DNA of 64,000 nt from Myxococcus landrumus (GTDB lineage: Bacteria; Myxococcota; Myxococcia; Myxococcales; Myxococcaceae), in NCBI RefSeq assembly GCF_017301635.1, contig NZ_CP071091.1:4042001-4106000 (forward strand), given 5' to 3'. The notes under the pieces were generated by a model. The model saw only the letters and a list, made by a program, of their open reading frames with translations, ran no database searches and was not told the DNA's origin. The position numbers and the translations under genes are program-made. Positions 8,149-16,885 of the stretch are shown here, piece by piece. Numbering within the stretch: the first letter of the stretch is position 1; the number at the start of each line of letters is the position of its first letter.

Positions 8149-8958
8149 TCAGCGCGCCCCGGGGCTCGCCACCTGGGCGGGCCGGGAGGCATCCCTCCGG
8201 CGCGACTCCCGCAAGAAGGCAAGCACCCCCTCGCTGATGGCCTCGGCCAGCTTCTCCTGGTAGTCGCCCCGCGCCAGCTTCGCCCCTTCCTCGGGATGCG
8301 AGATGTAGCCCACCTCGACGAGCACCGCGGGGCACTCCACCCCCGAGAGCACGAAGAATGGCGCCTGCTGAACGCCCCGGTCCGCCGCCTTCGTGCGGGC
8401 CACCAGCCGGGGATGAATCGAATAGGCCAGCCGCGACGAATCCGAGTGCGCCTCCGTGCGCACCAGGTCCTCGAGAATCAACGCCAGCGTCGAGTCCCCG
8501 CGCGCCGCCCGCGCCACCGGCGCCTCCGCGTTCTCCCGGTCCGCCACCGCCAACGCCGCCTCACCCGAGGCATTCGCCGACAGGAAGTACGTCTCCACCC
8601 CTTCCGTCCGCGCTCGCATCCGAGGCGTGGGCATCGAGTTGGCGTGGATGGAGATGAACAGGTCCGCGCCGTGGTCGTTCGTCATCGACACGCGCTCCGT
8701 CAGGCTCATCAGCGTGTCCCGCTCGCGCGTCAGGTACACCTCGCCCCCGGCCGCCTCCAGCTTCGTGCGCAGCCGGTGCGCAATCTGGAGCGCCACCTCC
8801 TTCTCGCGCAGCACTCCAGGCCCCTTGGCGCCTTCCTTCGCGCCTCCGTGGCCAGGGTCGATGACGATGCGCGCGGGTCGCTCGCCGGCCTCCCCGCGAA
8901 CGGGGGCCAGCCAGAGACACACCACCAGGGCCAGGAGCGGACGGAGGGACAGCGTCAT
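8149..8958 (-). CDS. N-acetylmuramoyl-L-alanine amidase (Amidase_3)
   Basis: A 269-residue zinc amidase that cleaves the amide bond between MurNAc and the stem peptide of peptidoglycan. A signal peptide (residues 1-22) directs it to the periplasm. The zinc-site motifs of Amidase_3 are present: IDPGHGG (first His), the Glu in LREKEVAL, ISIHANS (second His) and VLVEVGYISHPEE (catalytic Glu). An insertion between the SIHAN and VEVGY motifs is typical of AmiA/B/C-type regulated amidases. No AMIN or SPOR domain is seen, so the protein is only the catalytic domain. It probably acts in cell separation or wall turnover. Confidence 0.93.
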   Translation of the reverse strand: MTLSLRPLLALVVCLWLAPVRGEAGERPARIVIDPGHGGAKEGAKGPGVLREKEVALQIAHRLRTKLEAAGGEVYLTRERDTLMSLTERVSMTNDHGADLFISIHANSMPTPRMRARTEGVETYFLSANASGEAALAVADRENAEAPVARAARGDSTLALILEDLVRTEAHSDSSRLAYSIHPRLVARTKAADRGVQQAPFFVLSGVECPAVLVEVGYISHPEEGAKLARGDYQEKLAEAISEGVLAFLRESRRRDASRPAQVASPGAR

Positions 8959-9027
8959 GCCGGGGCGGAATCGTAGCGGAGCCCCACCCCGCGCGCGAAA
9001 TCCCCGCCCGTCCCGCGAGTCCTGCCC

Positions 9028-10086
9028 TCAGCCGATGATGTCGATGCCGGGCCGTCCCGCCTGGACTTCACCGATGAGCGCGGCGTCCACGCCCACCTTC
9101 TCCAGGGCCTTGAGCGCCTTGAGCGCATCGCGTGCGGGCACGCTGGCCAAGAGGCCACCGTTGGTCTGCGCGTCCGCGAGCACCCACTGAATCGCCTCGG
9201 GCAGCCCCTTCGGAAAGCGGACCTTCTTCTTCACGTGCTCCAGGTTCGACTTCGTCCCACCCGGCACCACGCCCGCCTCGGCCAGCCCCGGCACATCCGC
9301 GATGAGCGGGATGCGCTCCAGGTCCACCGCGGCCCGCGTCTTCGCGCCCGTCATCATCTCCAGCAGGTGGCCTAGGAGGCCGTAGCCCGTCACGTCCGTC
9401 AGCGCGTTCACCTTGAACTTGCCGGACGCGAAGACCTCGCCCGAGGCGCGGTTGAGCGTGGACATCAACGCGATGACCCGCTTCGAGAGCTGCTTCGACG
9501 CCACGCCCCGCTTGATGGCCGTGGTCGCGATGCCCGTGCCCAGCGGCTTCGTCAGGAGCAGCACGTCCCCGGGCTTCGCCCCCGCGTTGGTGAGCACCTT
9601 CTTCGGGTCCACCACGCCCGTGACGGCCAGGCCGTACTTGGGCTCGGGGTCCCGGATGCTGTGGCCGCCGAGGATGGAGATGCCCGCCTCGTCCACCTTC
9701 GACTGGCCACCCGCCAGGATCTTCGACAGCACGGACATGGGCAGGCTGTCGGGGAAGCCCACCAGGTTGAGCGCGAACAGCGGCTTTGCCCCCATCGCGT
9801 AGATGTCCGACAGCGCGTTCGCCGCGGCGATGGCGCCGAACTGGAACGGGTCGTCCACCACCGGCGGGAAGAAGTCCACCGTCTCCACCACGGCCAGGCC
9901 GGGCGTGAGACGGTAGACCGCCGCGTCGTCATTCGTGTTGAAGCCCACCAGGGCCTGAGGGCCTCGGGAGGACTTCAGTCCCCCCAGGATTTTCTGCAGG
10001 TCCCCTGCCCGAAGCTTCGCCGCGCAACCCGCGCAGTGACTCAGCTCGGTGAGGCGCAGTCGCTTCACCGACTTCGCGTCCGCCAC
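9028..10086 (-). CDS. selD: selenide, water dikinase
   Basis: This 352-residue enzyme makes selenophosphate from selenide and ATP, the selenium donor for selenocysteine or 2-selenouridine tRNA. It has the SelD N-terminal Gly-rich loop (SHCAGCAAK), DDAAVYRL, VDFFPPVVDDPF, NALSDIYAMGAKP and GGHSIRDPEPKYGLAVTG. In the active-site loop the essential nucleophile (Cys17 of E. coli SelD) and the following Lys are kept, but the second, dispensable Cys (Cys19) is Ala. The start is GTG, with AAGGGG about 7 nt upstream. No selA, selB or selU is in the window, so the downstream pathway is unknown. Confidence 0.95.
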   Translation of the reverse strand: MADAKSVKRLRLTELSHCAGCAAKLRAGDLQKILGGLKSSRGPQALVGFNTNDDAAVYRLTPGLAVVETVDFFPPVVDDPFQFGAIAAANALSDIYAMGAKPLFALNLVGFPDSLPMSVLSKILAGGQSKVDEAGISILGGHSIRDPEPKYGLAVTGVVDPKKVLTNAGAKPGDVLLLTKPLGTGIATTAIKRGVASKQLSKRVIALMSTLNRASGEVFASGKFKVNALTDVTGYGLLGHLLEMMTGAKTRAAVDLERIPLIADVPGLAEAGVVPGGTKSNLEHVKKKVRFPKGLPEAIQWVLADAQTNGGLLASVPARDALKALKALEKVGVDAALIGEVQAGRPGIDIIG

Positions 10087-10140
10087 GGCGTGTTCCCCTT
10101 GTCCGGGCCCGCCCGGAATGGGGCAGGCCCTGTGTCCAGC

Positions 10141-11082
10141 TCAGGCGATGCGCACGTACTCGCGCTTGAGCAGTTGCACCAGTCCCTCGGCGGTGACGAT
10201 GTCGTCCGCGTCCGCGCGGTCCAACACCCCCGCCAGGCTCCCCTGGTTGATGACCAGCTGGAGCACGTCCAGCAGCTCCGGCGTCAGCTCCTTGAGCGAC
10301 GGCGCCAGCGGAACGGCGAGCTGGAGCGTGGCCTCGGGCGGCGGGAGGCTGGGCTGCAGGCGCTTGAACTCGTCGAGCTGCCGGAGCGCGTCCATCAACA
10401 GCGCTTCGGTCGACGAGTCCAGCTCCACCATGAACTCCTGGCTGTCGGCCGGACGCAGCTCGAAGTCACCCGACTCCCAGGTGATGATGCGGTTGAAGCT
10501 CTTCTGCGGACCCAGGTTGTGGTTCTCGTTGATGACCGCGTAGTACACGCGGCCCTGGCGCAGGTAAATCTTGCCCTCCTGGGCGCTGGTGACCACCAGC
10601 ACGCCGTTCTTCTTGGAGGTGTGGAAGAGCTGGAGCAGGTCCGGGAGGGGAATCTCTTCAATCTTCCCCGTCATGGAGCTGCCCTTGGTGGTGGTCCGCG
10701 CGGCCTGGGCGGCGGCGGCCTCCTCCAGCTTCTGCTTGGCCACGCTCTCATCCACGTTGGCGCCGTCAGCGCCCTGGTGCACCAGCTTCAGGATGGAGGT
10801 GCCGATGAGGATGCGGTCGCCTTCCTTCAGGCGGGCCTGCTTCACCTTCTCGCCGTTGACGAAGGTGCCGTTGGTCGAGCCCATGTCCTCGATGGTGATC
10901 TTCCCATCGGAGAAGCTGATCTTCGCGTGCTTGCGCGAGACCATGTCTTCCACGAGCACCATGTCCAGCTCACTGGAACGACCAATGACGATGTGCTTCT
11001 CCGCCTTCAGGGGGAACTCGCCACCCTGGTACTTCCCGGAGATGAACTTCAGGGCATAGCTCTTCGAGATATCCATGGTCAT
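10141..11082 (-). CDS. FHA domain + DUF4388 (PATAN) signalling protein
   Basis: A 313-residue cytoplasmic protein. Residues 10-100 form an FHA phosphothreonine-binding domain, with IGRSSELDMVL, VSRKHAKI and DMGSTNGTFVNG. After an Ala-rich linker, residues 140-250 form a DUF4388/PATAN domain, starting GKIEEIPLPDLLQLFHTSKK and containing KIYLRQGRVYYAVI, a fold tied to response regulators and gliding control in myxobacteria. The first ATG (11082) overlaps the TPR gene stop as TGATG, showing translational coupling; a TTG at 11085 is less likely. It probably reads Ser/Thr kinase signalling, with the upstream TPR protein as partner. Confidence 0.88.
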   Translation of the reverse strand: MTMDISKSYALKFISGKYQGGEFPLKAEKHIVIGRSSELDMVLVEDMVSRKHAKISFSDGKITIEDMGSTNGTFVNGEKVKQARLKEGDRILIGTSILKLVHQGADGANVDESVAKQKLEEAAAAQAARTTTKGSSMTGKIEEIPLPDLLQLFHTSKKNGVLVVTSAQEGKIYLRQGRVYYAVINENHNLGPQKSFNRIITWESGDFELRPADSQEFMVELDSSTEALLMDALRQLDEFKRLQPSLPPPEATLQLAVPLAPSLKELTPELLDVLQLVINQGSLAGVLDRADADDIVTAEGLVQLLKREYVRIA

Positions 11083-11804
11083 CAACCCGCCTGCTCCACC
11101 TTGCCGGGGTCCTTCACCAGGTTGAGATACATCTGAGCGCTCTTGTTGTCAGGACTGCGCGCCAGCACGTCTTCCCACACCTGCACCGCCTCCACCCTGC
11201 GTCCCGCGGAGTACAGCGCCACGCCGTACTGGATACGGCCTGGAATGAAAGACGGGTTCTGCGCGATGACCTGTTCGTACTCGGTGATGGCCGCCGCGTT
11301 GTCTCCCGCGTCGCGCAGGGCATTGCCCAGCTTGAGCCGGATGTCCACGAACTGCGGACACAGGCCCAGCGCGCGCCGGTACTCCTCGATGGCCTTCTGC
11401 CAGGCACCGCTGGAGGCGTAGACGTCGCCAATCTCGCCGTACATGTTGGCGATCTTCTTCTCGACATAGGGGTCCAGTTCGCCTGGGCCTGTCTTCTGCC
11501 GGGAGAGGGCGGCCTGGTAGACCTCCTTCGCCTCGGCGTACTTCCCCATGTCGTTGTAGATGACCGCCAGGTTCAGCGCCGCTTCGGTGTACGCCGGATT
11601 CAGGTTCAACGCGGACTCGAACGCCCGCTGCGCCCGGGCGAACTGGCCCTGGTCGTGGTAGATGATGCCGAGCATGTTGAACACGTCCGCGAACGTCGGA
11701 TTCTGCTCGACGATTTTCGCGAGGTACTGCTCGGCCTGGGCGTACTGCTTCTTCTCGAAGTAGCCGCGCCCGAGGGTCAGTAGCTGCTTGAGGGGCTCTT
11801 CCAT
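11082..11804 (-). CDS. TPR-repeat protein
   Basis: A 240-residue protein built almost wholly of tetratricopeptide repeats (about five to six, e.g. AQAEQYLAKIVEQNP, ARAQRAFESALNLNPAYTEA, AIEEYRRALGLCPQFVDI). It has no signal peptide or membrane segment, so it is probably a cytoplasmic scaffold. Its stop codon overlaps the ATG of the FHA-DUF4388 gene by one base, implying the two work together, for example in assembling a phospho-dependent complex. The binding partner is not evident from sequence. Confidence 0.85.
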   Translation of the reverse strand: MEEPLKQLLTLGRGYFEKKQYAQAEQYLAKIVEQNPTFADVFNMLGIIYHDQGQFARAQRAFESALNLNPAYTEAALNLAVIYNDMGKYAEAKEVYQAALSRQKTGPGELDPYVEKKIANMYGEIGDVYASSGAWQKAIEEYRRALGLCPQFVDIRLKLGNALRDAGDNAAAITEYEQVIAQNPSFIPGRIQYGVALYSAGRRVEAVQVWEDVLARSPDNKSAQMYLNLVKDPGKVEQAG

Positions 11805-11846
11805 GACTCGGCCCGTCCTCGGGCCCTGCCTCCGACGCGGGGTAGC

Positions 11847-12551
11847 CTACATGAGGCCGGGCGAAAACAAGAATTCATCACCGTGAAGCGTGAGCGACAG
11901 CGACCGCTGGCCCCGGGTGTCCACCGGCCTCGACGGGAGGGAGCCCTGGAGCCGCCAGTGCTCCGTGACCTGCGCTTCCTCCCGCTCCAACCGGATGTAC
12001 CACGCCTCCGCCCGATAGACGCGGTCTCGCATCATCTTCAGTTCTTCCCATTCGGGTCCCGCCACTCCCGGATTTCCAGGCGGCACCAGTCGACCCAGGG
12101 CCTCCGCGTCGGCGGACTCGAGCGCCCGGCGCCGGGCCTCCAGCGCGCGAACCACCGCCACCAGCCGGGGGGACTCGGTGCCCTCCGGCACCCACTCCCC
12201 TCGCTTGGAGACGTAGGGCGAGCGCTCCACGCCGGCGGTCCCCACCTGGGTGGCGCCCAGCGCTCCCGTGAAGTCGAGCGTCGAGTGGGCCACGGCCCGC
12301 TTCCCGCCTGGCTCCACCGTCACGGTGATGCGAGCGAAGTGGTGCTCCTGGGCGGTCAGCGGCACGGCCACGCCGGGGACGCTCAGGGAAAGCCCGTAGG
12401 ACTCGGTCCGCTTGAGCGCGGTGATGACCTCGACCTCCGGCCCCGTGGCGAACCCGAGGAGCCGGGGGACGAGCAGCGCAGAGGCGGCGAGCACCGCCAG
12501 GCCGGCGATGACCAGCCCGCCCAGCCGGCTCCACTCCTCCGTCGTCCTCAC
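11847..12551 (-). CDS. hypothetical membrane-anchored protein
   Basis: A 234-residue protein with one N-terminal transmembrane helix (about residues 12-33, LVIAGLAVLAASALLVPRLL) and a predicted periplasmic domain. That domain is rich in beta-type sequence followed by a charged helical stretch (ALEARRRALESADAEAL). No family is recognised. The GTG start overlaps the bamD-type stop as GTGA (4 nt), so the gene is translated from the same message as that lipoprotein and may assist envelope assembly. That link rests only on position. Confidence 0.7.
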   Translation of the reverse strand: MRTTEEWSRLGGLVIAGLAVLAASALLVPRLLGFATGPEVEVITALKRTESYGLSLSVPGVAVPLTAQEHHFARITVTVEPGGKRAVAHSTLDFTGALGATQVGTAGVERSPYVSKRGEWVPEGTESPRLVAVVRALEARRRALESADAEALGRLVPPGNPGVAGPEWEELKMMRDRVYRAEAWYIRLEREEAQVTEHWRLQGSLPSRPVDTRGQRSLSLTLHGDEFLFSPGLM

Positions 12552-13324
12552 GTGCCCAGCATGCGCTGGGCCTTCTCCGCCGCGGGAGTCCCCGGCAGGC
12601 GGCGCAGCACCTGGCGCAGGGTGTCCTGCGCGCGCTTCTGGTCATTGAGCTTCACGTACGCGTCGTGAAGGTCGAAGAGGACTTCTTCCTCGTAGCTGGT
12701 GCCCGGGTACTTCGAGAGCACGGCCTCCAGCCGCTGGGCCACGGCCTTCCAACGCCCGCGCTTCTGGTAGAAGCGGGCCACGTACAGCTCGTGCTCGGCG
12801 AGGCGGCGGCGCGCGTCGGCGGCGTGCTGCTTCGCCTCCGGGACGTATTGCGAGTCCGGGTACTCGCGGAGGAACTCCTCCATCGTGGACAGGGCGGCGC
12901 GAATCTCCACCTGGTCCTTCTCCTCGGAGGGAGGCAGGGCGAAGAACTCCGACGGGTAGTCCTCCACGTGGGTGAGCGCGGAGCGGTACGCGGCGTAGTC
13001 CACCTTGGGGTGCGTGGGGTGGAGCTTGATGAAGGACTGGTACTGGTCCCTCGCCTCGGGGAAGGCCTCGCGGGCGAAGTCCACGTCGGCCAGCTTCAGC
13101 TCCGCCTCGCGCGCGGCCTCCTGGTAGGGGAACTTCGCGCGGACGTACTCGAAGTACTTCTGGGCCTTGAGGAAGTCCTTGTTGTCCAGGGCCTGGCTGC
13201 CGAGGACGAGGTTCTCGTCGGCGGTGAGGGCGTAGTCGGGCTCGCCCCCTTGTGAGCCGGACAGGGCGGCGCAGCCCGAGGTGAGCAACAGGACGGTGGT
13301 CAGGAAGGCGACGGCGGAACGCAT
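12548..13324 (-). CDS. bamD: outer membrane assembly lipoprotein, BamD family
   Basis: A 258-residue lipoprotein. The signal peptide ends in LLLTSGC, and the mature protein is a chain of TPR-like helical hairpins in the BamD/YfiO arrangement (e.g. KAQKYFEYVRAKFPYQEAA, REAFPEARDQYQSFIKLHP, YPDSQYVPEAK). BamD is the essential lipoprotein of the BAM complex that inserts beta-barrel proteins into the outer membrane; length matches the family. ATG 13324 is chosen because the signal peptide starts there, although the frame is open further upstream. recX lies 10 nt upstream and the next gene overlaps by 4 nt. A different YfiO-like TPR lipoprotein is possible, as myxobacteria carry several. Confidence 0.82.
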   Translation of the reverse strand: MRSAVAFLTTVLLLTSGCAALSGSQGGEPDYALTADENLVLGSQALDNKDFLKAQKYFEYVRAKFPYQEAAREAELKLADVDFAREAFPEARDQYQSFIKLHPTHPKVDYAAYRSALTHVEDYPSEFFALPPSEEKDQVEIRAALSTMEEFLREYPDSQYVPEAKQHAADARRRLAEHELYVARFYQKRGRWKAVAQRLEAVLSKYPGTSYEEEVLFDLHDAYVKLNDQKRAQDTLRQVLRRLPGTPAAEKAQRMLGT

Positions 13325-13334
13325 CGGCGCCACG

Positions 13335-13838
13335 CTATTCGTCCGGCCCCGAGGGGTCCAGCGAAGCTTCACCCAGCAGCTGATGGATGACGTCCTCGGA
13401 GAATCCACGGCCCGACAGGAGCCTCGCGGCCCGGGCCCACGACTTCCCGTCGAGGGGCCGAGCCGACAGCCCCCGCTTCTCCAGCACCCCGCGCGCGGCG
13501 GCCAGGGCGTCGAACTCCACCGAGCCGCTGGCGGACTCGAGGGCATCCCGGGCTTCGTCCTCGGACAGTCCGTGGGCCTCCAGTCGCTGGAGGACGGCGC
13601 CCGGGCCCTTGCCCCCTCTCAGCAGGGCCGCGGCACGCGCCTGGCCGAAGCGGGCATCGTCGAGATAGCCCCAGCCCTCGAGCCGGGCCAGGGCCTGCTC
13701 GCGCACCGTGGGGACGAAGCCCTTCTTCTCCAGGGCCTGGAGCAGCTCGTGGCGGGTGCGGGCACGGGCGGCCAGCAGCTTGAGCCCGGCATCCGTGGCA
13801 CGTTGGACGGCCTCTGGACCCTCATCCTCCGAGAGCAT
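13335..13838 (-). CDS. recX: regulatory protein RecX
   Basis: A 167-residue RecX protein, which binds RecA filaments and limits recombination and the SOS response. The three-helix RecX repeats are visible: LLAARARTRHELLQALEKKGF, ALARLEGWGYLDDARFGQARA, and a third repeat ending GFSEDVIHQLLGE. Length is typical. recA is not adjacent in this window, unlike in many bacteria. It is the first gene of an apparent recX-bamD-11847 minus-strand operon and is divergent from the gene at 13873. Confidence 0.88.
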   Translation of the reverse strand: MLSEDEGPEAVQRATDAGLKLLAARARTRHELLQALEKKGFVPTVREQALARLEGWGYLDDARFGQARAAALLRGGKGPGAVLQRLEAHGLSEDEARDALESASGSVEFDALAAARGVLEKRGLSARPLDGKSWARAARLLSGRGFSEDVIHQLLGEASLDPSGPDE

Positions 13839-13872
13839 GGCGGGATACCTAGCATGTGGTAACAGGCCCCGC

Positions 13873-14610
13873 ATGCATCCAGTCCTCGCTCGCTTCCTTG
13901 CCGCCGATGTCGCGAAGGAGACGCTCCGCAAGCAACAGGCGGGCGGCTCGCTCACCCCCGAGGAGATGGCCTTCGCCGAGGCGGCCAAGGCCCATCCGCG
14001 CCAGGCCTCCATCCTGATGGACGTGGGAGGCCGCGTGCTGTCCTCCGACGCCCAGGCCGCCCTCGTGCTGCTGGCGGCGCACGCGTCCGCGCGAGCGATG
14101 CAGGAGGACGCCGAGCTGAGCGAGCCCGCGCGCAAGGCCCGCGAGGCGCTGGCCGAGGAAGGCGCGAGCGAGGAGGAGACGGACGCGTTCATCGCCTCCA
14201 TCCTCCTGGAGGAAGCGTTCGGCTATGAGCAGGACGTCGACTCGTTCGACCGCGACTATGTGAAGGAGTCGCTGGGCGAGGTGCCCGCGCTGGCGGCGCT
14301 CACGAAGGAGGCGGTGGATGCGCTCTTCCTCGGCTTCGTGAAGGGCGCGGCGAACGACGCGGAGCGGAAGGTGCGCGAGACCGTGGCCCGCGCCCTGTTC
14401 GACATCGCGTGGGCGGAGGGCCCCGCGCCCATCAACCCCGAGCACATCGAGGCCCTGCTGGACGCGGAGGTCGCCGACAAGCCCGAGGAGGAGCAGGAGG
14501 CCAAGGTGCACGCCACCGCCCACCTGCTCCAGGCCCTGTCTCGCGAGGGACTGATGGGGCCGCTGCGCCTGTCCCGCCTGCGCGCCATGCTGGGTGAGGA
14601 AGACGCGTAG
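13873..14610 (+). CDS. hypothetical helical protein
   Basis: A 245-residue soluble, acidic, almost all-helical protein starting MHPVLARFLAADVAKETLRK. Alternating stretches rich in Ala/Glu and an internal ALFDIAWAEGPAPINPEH motif resemble TerB-like helical bundles, but the match is weak and no metal-binding residues stand out. It is divergent from recX with a 34-bp gap, so the two promoters must overlap. A 9-bp GC hairpin (14622-14643) follows the stop and may act as a terminator despite lacking a U-tract. The function is unknown. Confidence 0.65.
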   Translation: MHPVLARFLAADVAKETLRKQQAGGSLTPEEMAFAEAAKAHPRQASILMDVGGRVLSSDAQAALVLLAAHASARAMQEDAELSEPARKAREALAEEGASEEETDAFIASILLEEAFGYEQDVDSFDRDYVKESLGEVPALAALTKEAVDALFLGFVKGAANDAERKVRETVARALFDIAWAEGPAPINPEHIEALLDAEVADKPEEEQEAKVHATAHLLQALSREGLMGPLRLSRLRAMLGEEDA

Positions 14611-14956
14611 CGAGGAGGCATGGGCCCGCGCGGTCGCGGGCCCTGGGCCGCGAGCGGGATGCCTCCCCGCGAAGGTGCCCCAAGCGCCGCTTGTCGTGTG
14701 GCGACCAGCGCCGCGAACAAGCGCGCCCAGCTTCCTGATGGTGGAGCGTCCTGGGTTCGCCAACCCAGCGCCTCTCGCGTGCGGAGAGAGGCATCGAGCC
14801 AGAACGCCCTGCATCCCGGACCGGGCCCCGCGAAGGTACTCCAGCCCAGTGACGCTCATCGCGTGCAGTGGGGCGCATGGAGCCAACGCGACCTGTTCAT
14901 GCGCCACTGGCGCGCGCGGTCTCACCTGCTCGTGAGACCGGCGCCGCCTCGAGCGC
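14611..14956. other. intergenic region between convergent genes
   Basis: It holds a perfect 9-bp inverted repeat (GGGCCCGCG 14622-14630, CGCGGGCCC 14635-14643) just after the 13873 gene stop, a candidate U-less terminator. The rest contains only shadow frames up to the pilT stop at 14957. Confidence 0.5.
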
Positions 14957-16330
14957 TCAGAAGCGCTCGATCTGGAAGTCGTCATCCCCGCCCGCCGCCG
15001 GAGCAGGCGCGGGCGCAGGAGCCGGACGTGCGGCGGGAGCGGGCGTTGGAGGCCGCATGGGCTGGGCCGGCGTTGGCGGACGCGCAGCGGCCGGCGCTGG
15101 CGCCCCCGGGGGACGCGCGGCCTGAGGCGCGGGCGCGGGGGGCGCGGGCGGAGGTGCTGCTCCCGCGGGCGCTCCCTTCTGCGCGAACGCGGCCGAGCCC
15201 GGAATCGGACGGGCCTCGCCGGGCTTGGCGTCGAAGTTGTCCCACTTCGAGTCCGACGTCCCGCTGATGCCGGAGAAGCGCAGCGCGAAGTCGTCCGGGT
15301 TCGACGCCTGGCGGTGGGCCTCGTCGTAGGTCACCAGCCCCTGTCGCACCAGGCTCATCAGCGACTGGTCGAAGGTCTGCATCCCGTACGAGTCGGTGCC
15401 CTGCGCAATCGCGTCGTGGATCTCCTTCGTGCGGTCCTTGTCCTCGATGAGCTCTCGCACGCGGGCCGTGACACGCAGCACCTCCACCGCGGCCACGCGG
15501 CCCTTGCCGTCCGCGCGAGGCACCAGTCGCTGGCTCACCACGCCCTTGAGCACGCTCGCCAACTGGATGCGCACCTGCTTCTGCTGGTGCGGAGGGAAGG
15601 CGGACACGATGCGGTTCACCGTCTCCGTCGCGTCCAGCGTGTGCAGCGTGGACATCACGAGGTGGCCCGTCTCCGCGGCGTGCAGCGCCGTTTCGATGGT
15701 CTCGTGGTCTCTCATTTCGCCCACGAGGATGACGTCCGGGTCCTGCCGCAGCGCGCTCTTGAGCGCCTGCGCGAAGCTCATCGTGTCCACACCCACTTCG
15801 CGCTGGTTCACGATGGAGCGCTTGTCGCGGATGAGGAACTCGATGGGGTCCTCGATCGTCATGATGTGGCTGGTCTCGTTGGAGTTGATGTAGTCGATCA
15901 TCGCCGCCAACGTCGTGGACTTGCCCGAGCCCGTCGTCCCCGTCACCAGGATGAGGCCGCGCTCCTCTCCACAAATCTTCGCGAGAATCTGCGGCAGCAG
16001 CAGGTCCTGGATGGTCATCACCTTGAACGGGATGACACGCAGCACCGCGCCCACCGTGCCTCGCTGCTGGAAGACGTTCACACGGAAGCGGCCCAGGCCC
16101 GGAACGCCGTAGGCCAGGTCCACCTCGTTGCTCGCCTTGAACTTCTCCTTCTGGAACTCGTTCATGATGCCGAAGGACATCCGAGCCACCTCCTCCGGCG
16201 GGAGGCGACGGCCATCCTTCAACGGCACCAACGAGCCATCCACCCGGAACATGGGCGGCAGACCAGCCTTCAGATGAATGTCGGAAGCACCGCCGCGCAG
16301 GGCGATCTGGAGGATCTCATTGAGTTCCAT
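14957..16330 (-). CDS. PilT-family ATPase with Pro/Ala-rich C-terminal tail
   Basis: A 457-residue PilT-type hexameric ATPase; family members drive type IV pilus retraction. Residues 1-95 form the N-terminal domain (LNEILQIALRGGASDIHLKA). The catalytic domain has Walker A GTTGSGKST, the Asp box TIEDPIEF, Walker B VILVGEMRD and the His box STLHTLDATETVNRI. The PilT AIRNLIRE-type motif is divergent (VRELIEDKDRTK). About 80 extra residues after position 370 form a low-complexity Pro/Ala tail ending DDDFQIERF, absent from classical PilT. No pil genes are adjacent, so this is probably one of several myxobacterial PilT paralogues. ATG 16330 matches the family N-terminus. Confidence 0.9.
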   Translation of the reverse strand: MELNEILQIALRGGASDIHLKAGLPPMFRVDGSLVPLKDGRRLPPEEVARMSFGIMNEFQKEKFKASNEVDLAYGVPGLGRFRVNVFQQRGTVGAVLRVIPFKVMTIQDLLLPQILAKICGEERGLILVTGTTGSGKSTTLAAMIDYINSNETSHIMTIEDPIEFLIRDKRSIVNQREVGVDTMSFAQALKSALRQDPDVILVGEMRDHETIETALHAAETGHLVMSTLHTLDATETVNRIVSAFPPHQQKQVRIQLASVLKGVVSQRLVPRADGKGRVAAVEVLRVTARVRELIEDKDRTKEIHDAIAQGTDSYGMQTFDQSLMSLVRQGLVTYDEAHRQASNPDDFALRFSGISGTSDSKWDNFDAKPGEARPIPGSAAFAQKGAPAGAAPPPAPPAPAPQAARPPGAPAPAAARPPTPAQPMRPPTPAPAARPAPAPAPAPAAGGDDDFQIERF

Positions 16331-16394
16331 GGGCCGCCGAATCGTAGCAGACGCCCGCTCAACGATGCGACCCGCGCAAACCAGTGAGTCCCTG

Positions 16395-16435
16395 AAAACA
16401 CCACGGCGGAGACCCTCGTGAGAGAGCCTCCGCCG
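16395..16435 (-). terminator. intrinsic terminator of rplM-rpsI
   Basis: On the minus strand an 8-bp GC-rich stem (CGGCGGAG/CTCCGCCG, 16404-16411 with 16428-16435) is followed by TGGTGTTTTC. It lies 35 nt past the rpsI stop. Confidence 0.8.
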
Positions 16436-16469
16436 CGGAGGAACAACCTGAGCAACCAACCCGCAGGGG

Positions 16470-16871
16470 TTAGCGCTTGGAGAACTGGAACCGGCGACGC
16501 GCGCCCGGCTGACCGTACTTCTTGCGCTCGACCGCGCGAGCATCGCGGGTGAGGAAGCCGGCCTTCTTCAGCGCGGGACGGAACTCCGGGTTGAAGGCGC
16601 ACAGCGCACGGGCGATGCCGTGGCGGATGGCGCCGGCCTGGCCGGAGAGACCGCCGCCGCGAACGTTGACGGTGACGTCCAGCTTCCCCTTCTGCTCCAG
16701 AATCTCGAGGGGCTGGTTGAGCACCATCTTCGAGGTCTCACGACCAAAGTAGTCGTTGATCTCGCGACCGTTGATGATGACCTGACCGGTGCCGGGACGC
16801 ACCCAGACGCGCGCGGTGGCCTCCTTGCGGCGGCCGGTGGCGTAGAAACCAAGCTCTTGATGGATGGGCAT
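16470..16871 (-). CDS. rpsI: 30S ribosomal protein S9
   Basis: A 133-residue S9 protein of the small-subunit head; its C-terminal tail contacts P-site tRNA. It has the S9 signatures [38 protein letters not shown] and the basic C-terminal run ending in the invariant FSKR. It follows rplM by 14 nt and precedes an intrinsic terminator, the standard two-gene L13-S9 operon. Confidence 0.98.
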   Translation of the reverse strand: MPIHQELGFYATGRRKEATARVWVRPGTGQVIINGREINDYFGRETSKMVLNQPLEILEQKGKLDVTVNVRGGGLSGQAGAIRHGIARALCAFNPEFRPALKKAGFLTRDARAVERKKYGQPGARRRFQFSKR

Positions 16872-16885
16872 GGTCGTTGTCTCCC

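Noticed and set aside
9028..10086. SelD as a selenocysteine-containing protein
   Set aside because: The nucleophile codon is a normal Cys and there is no in-frame TGA before the stop.
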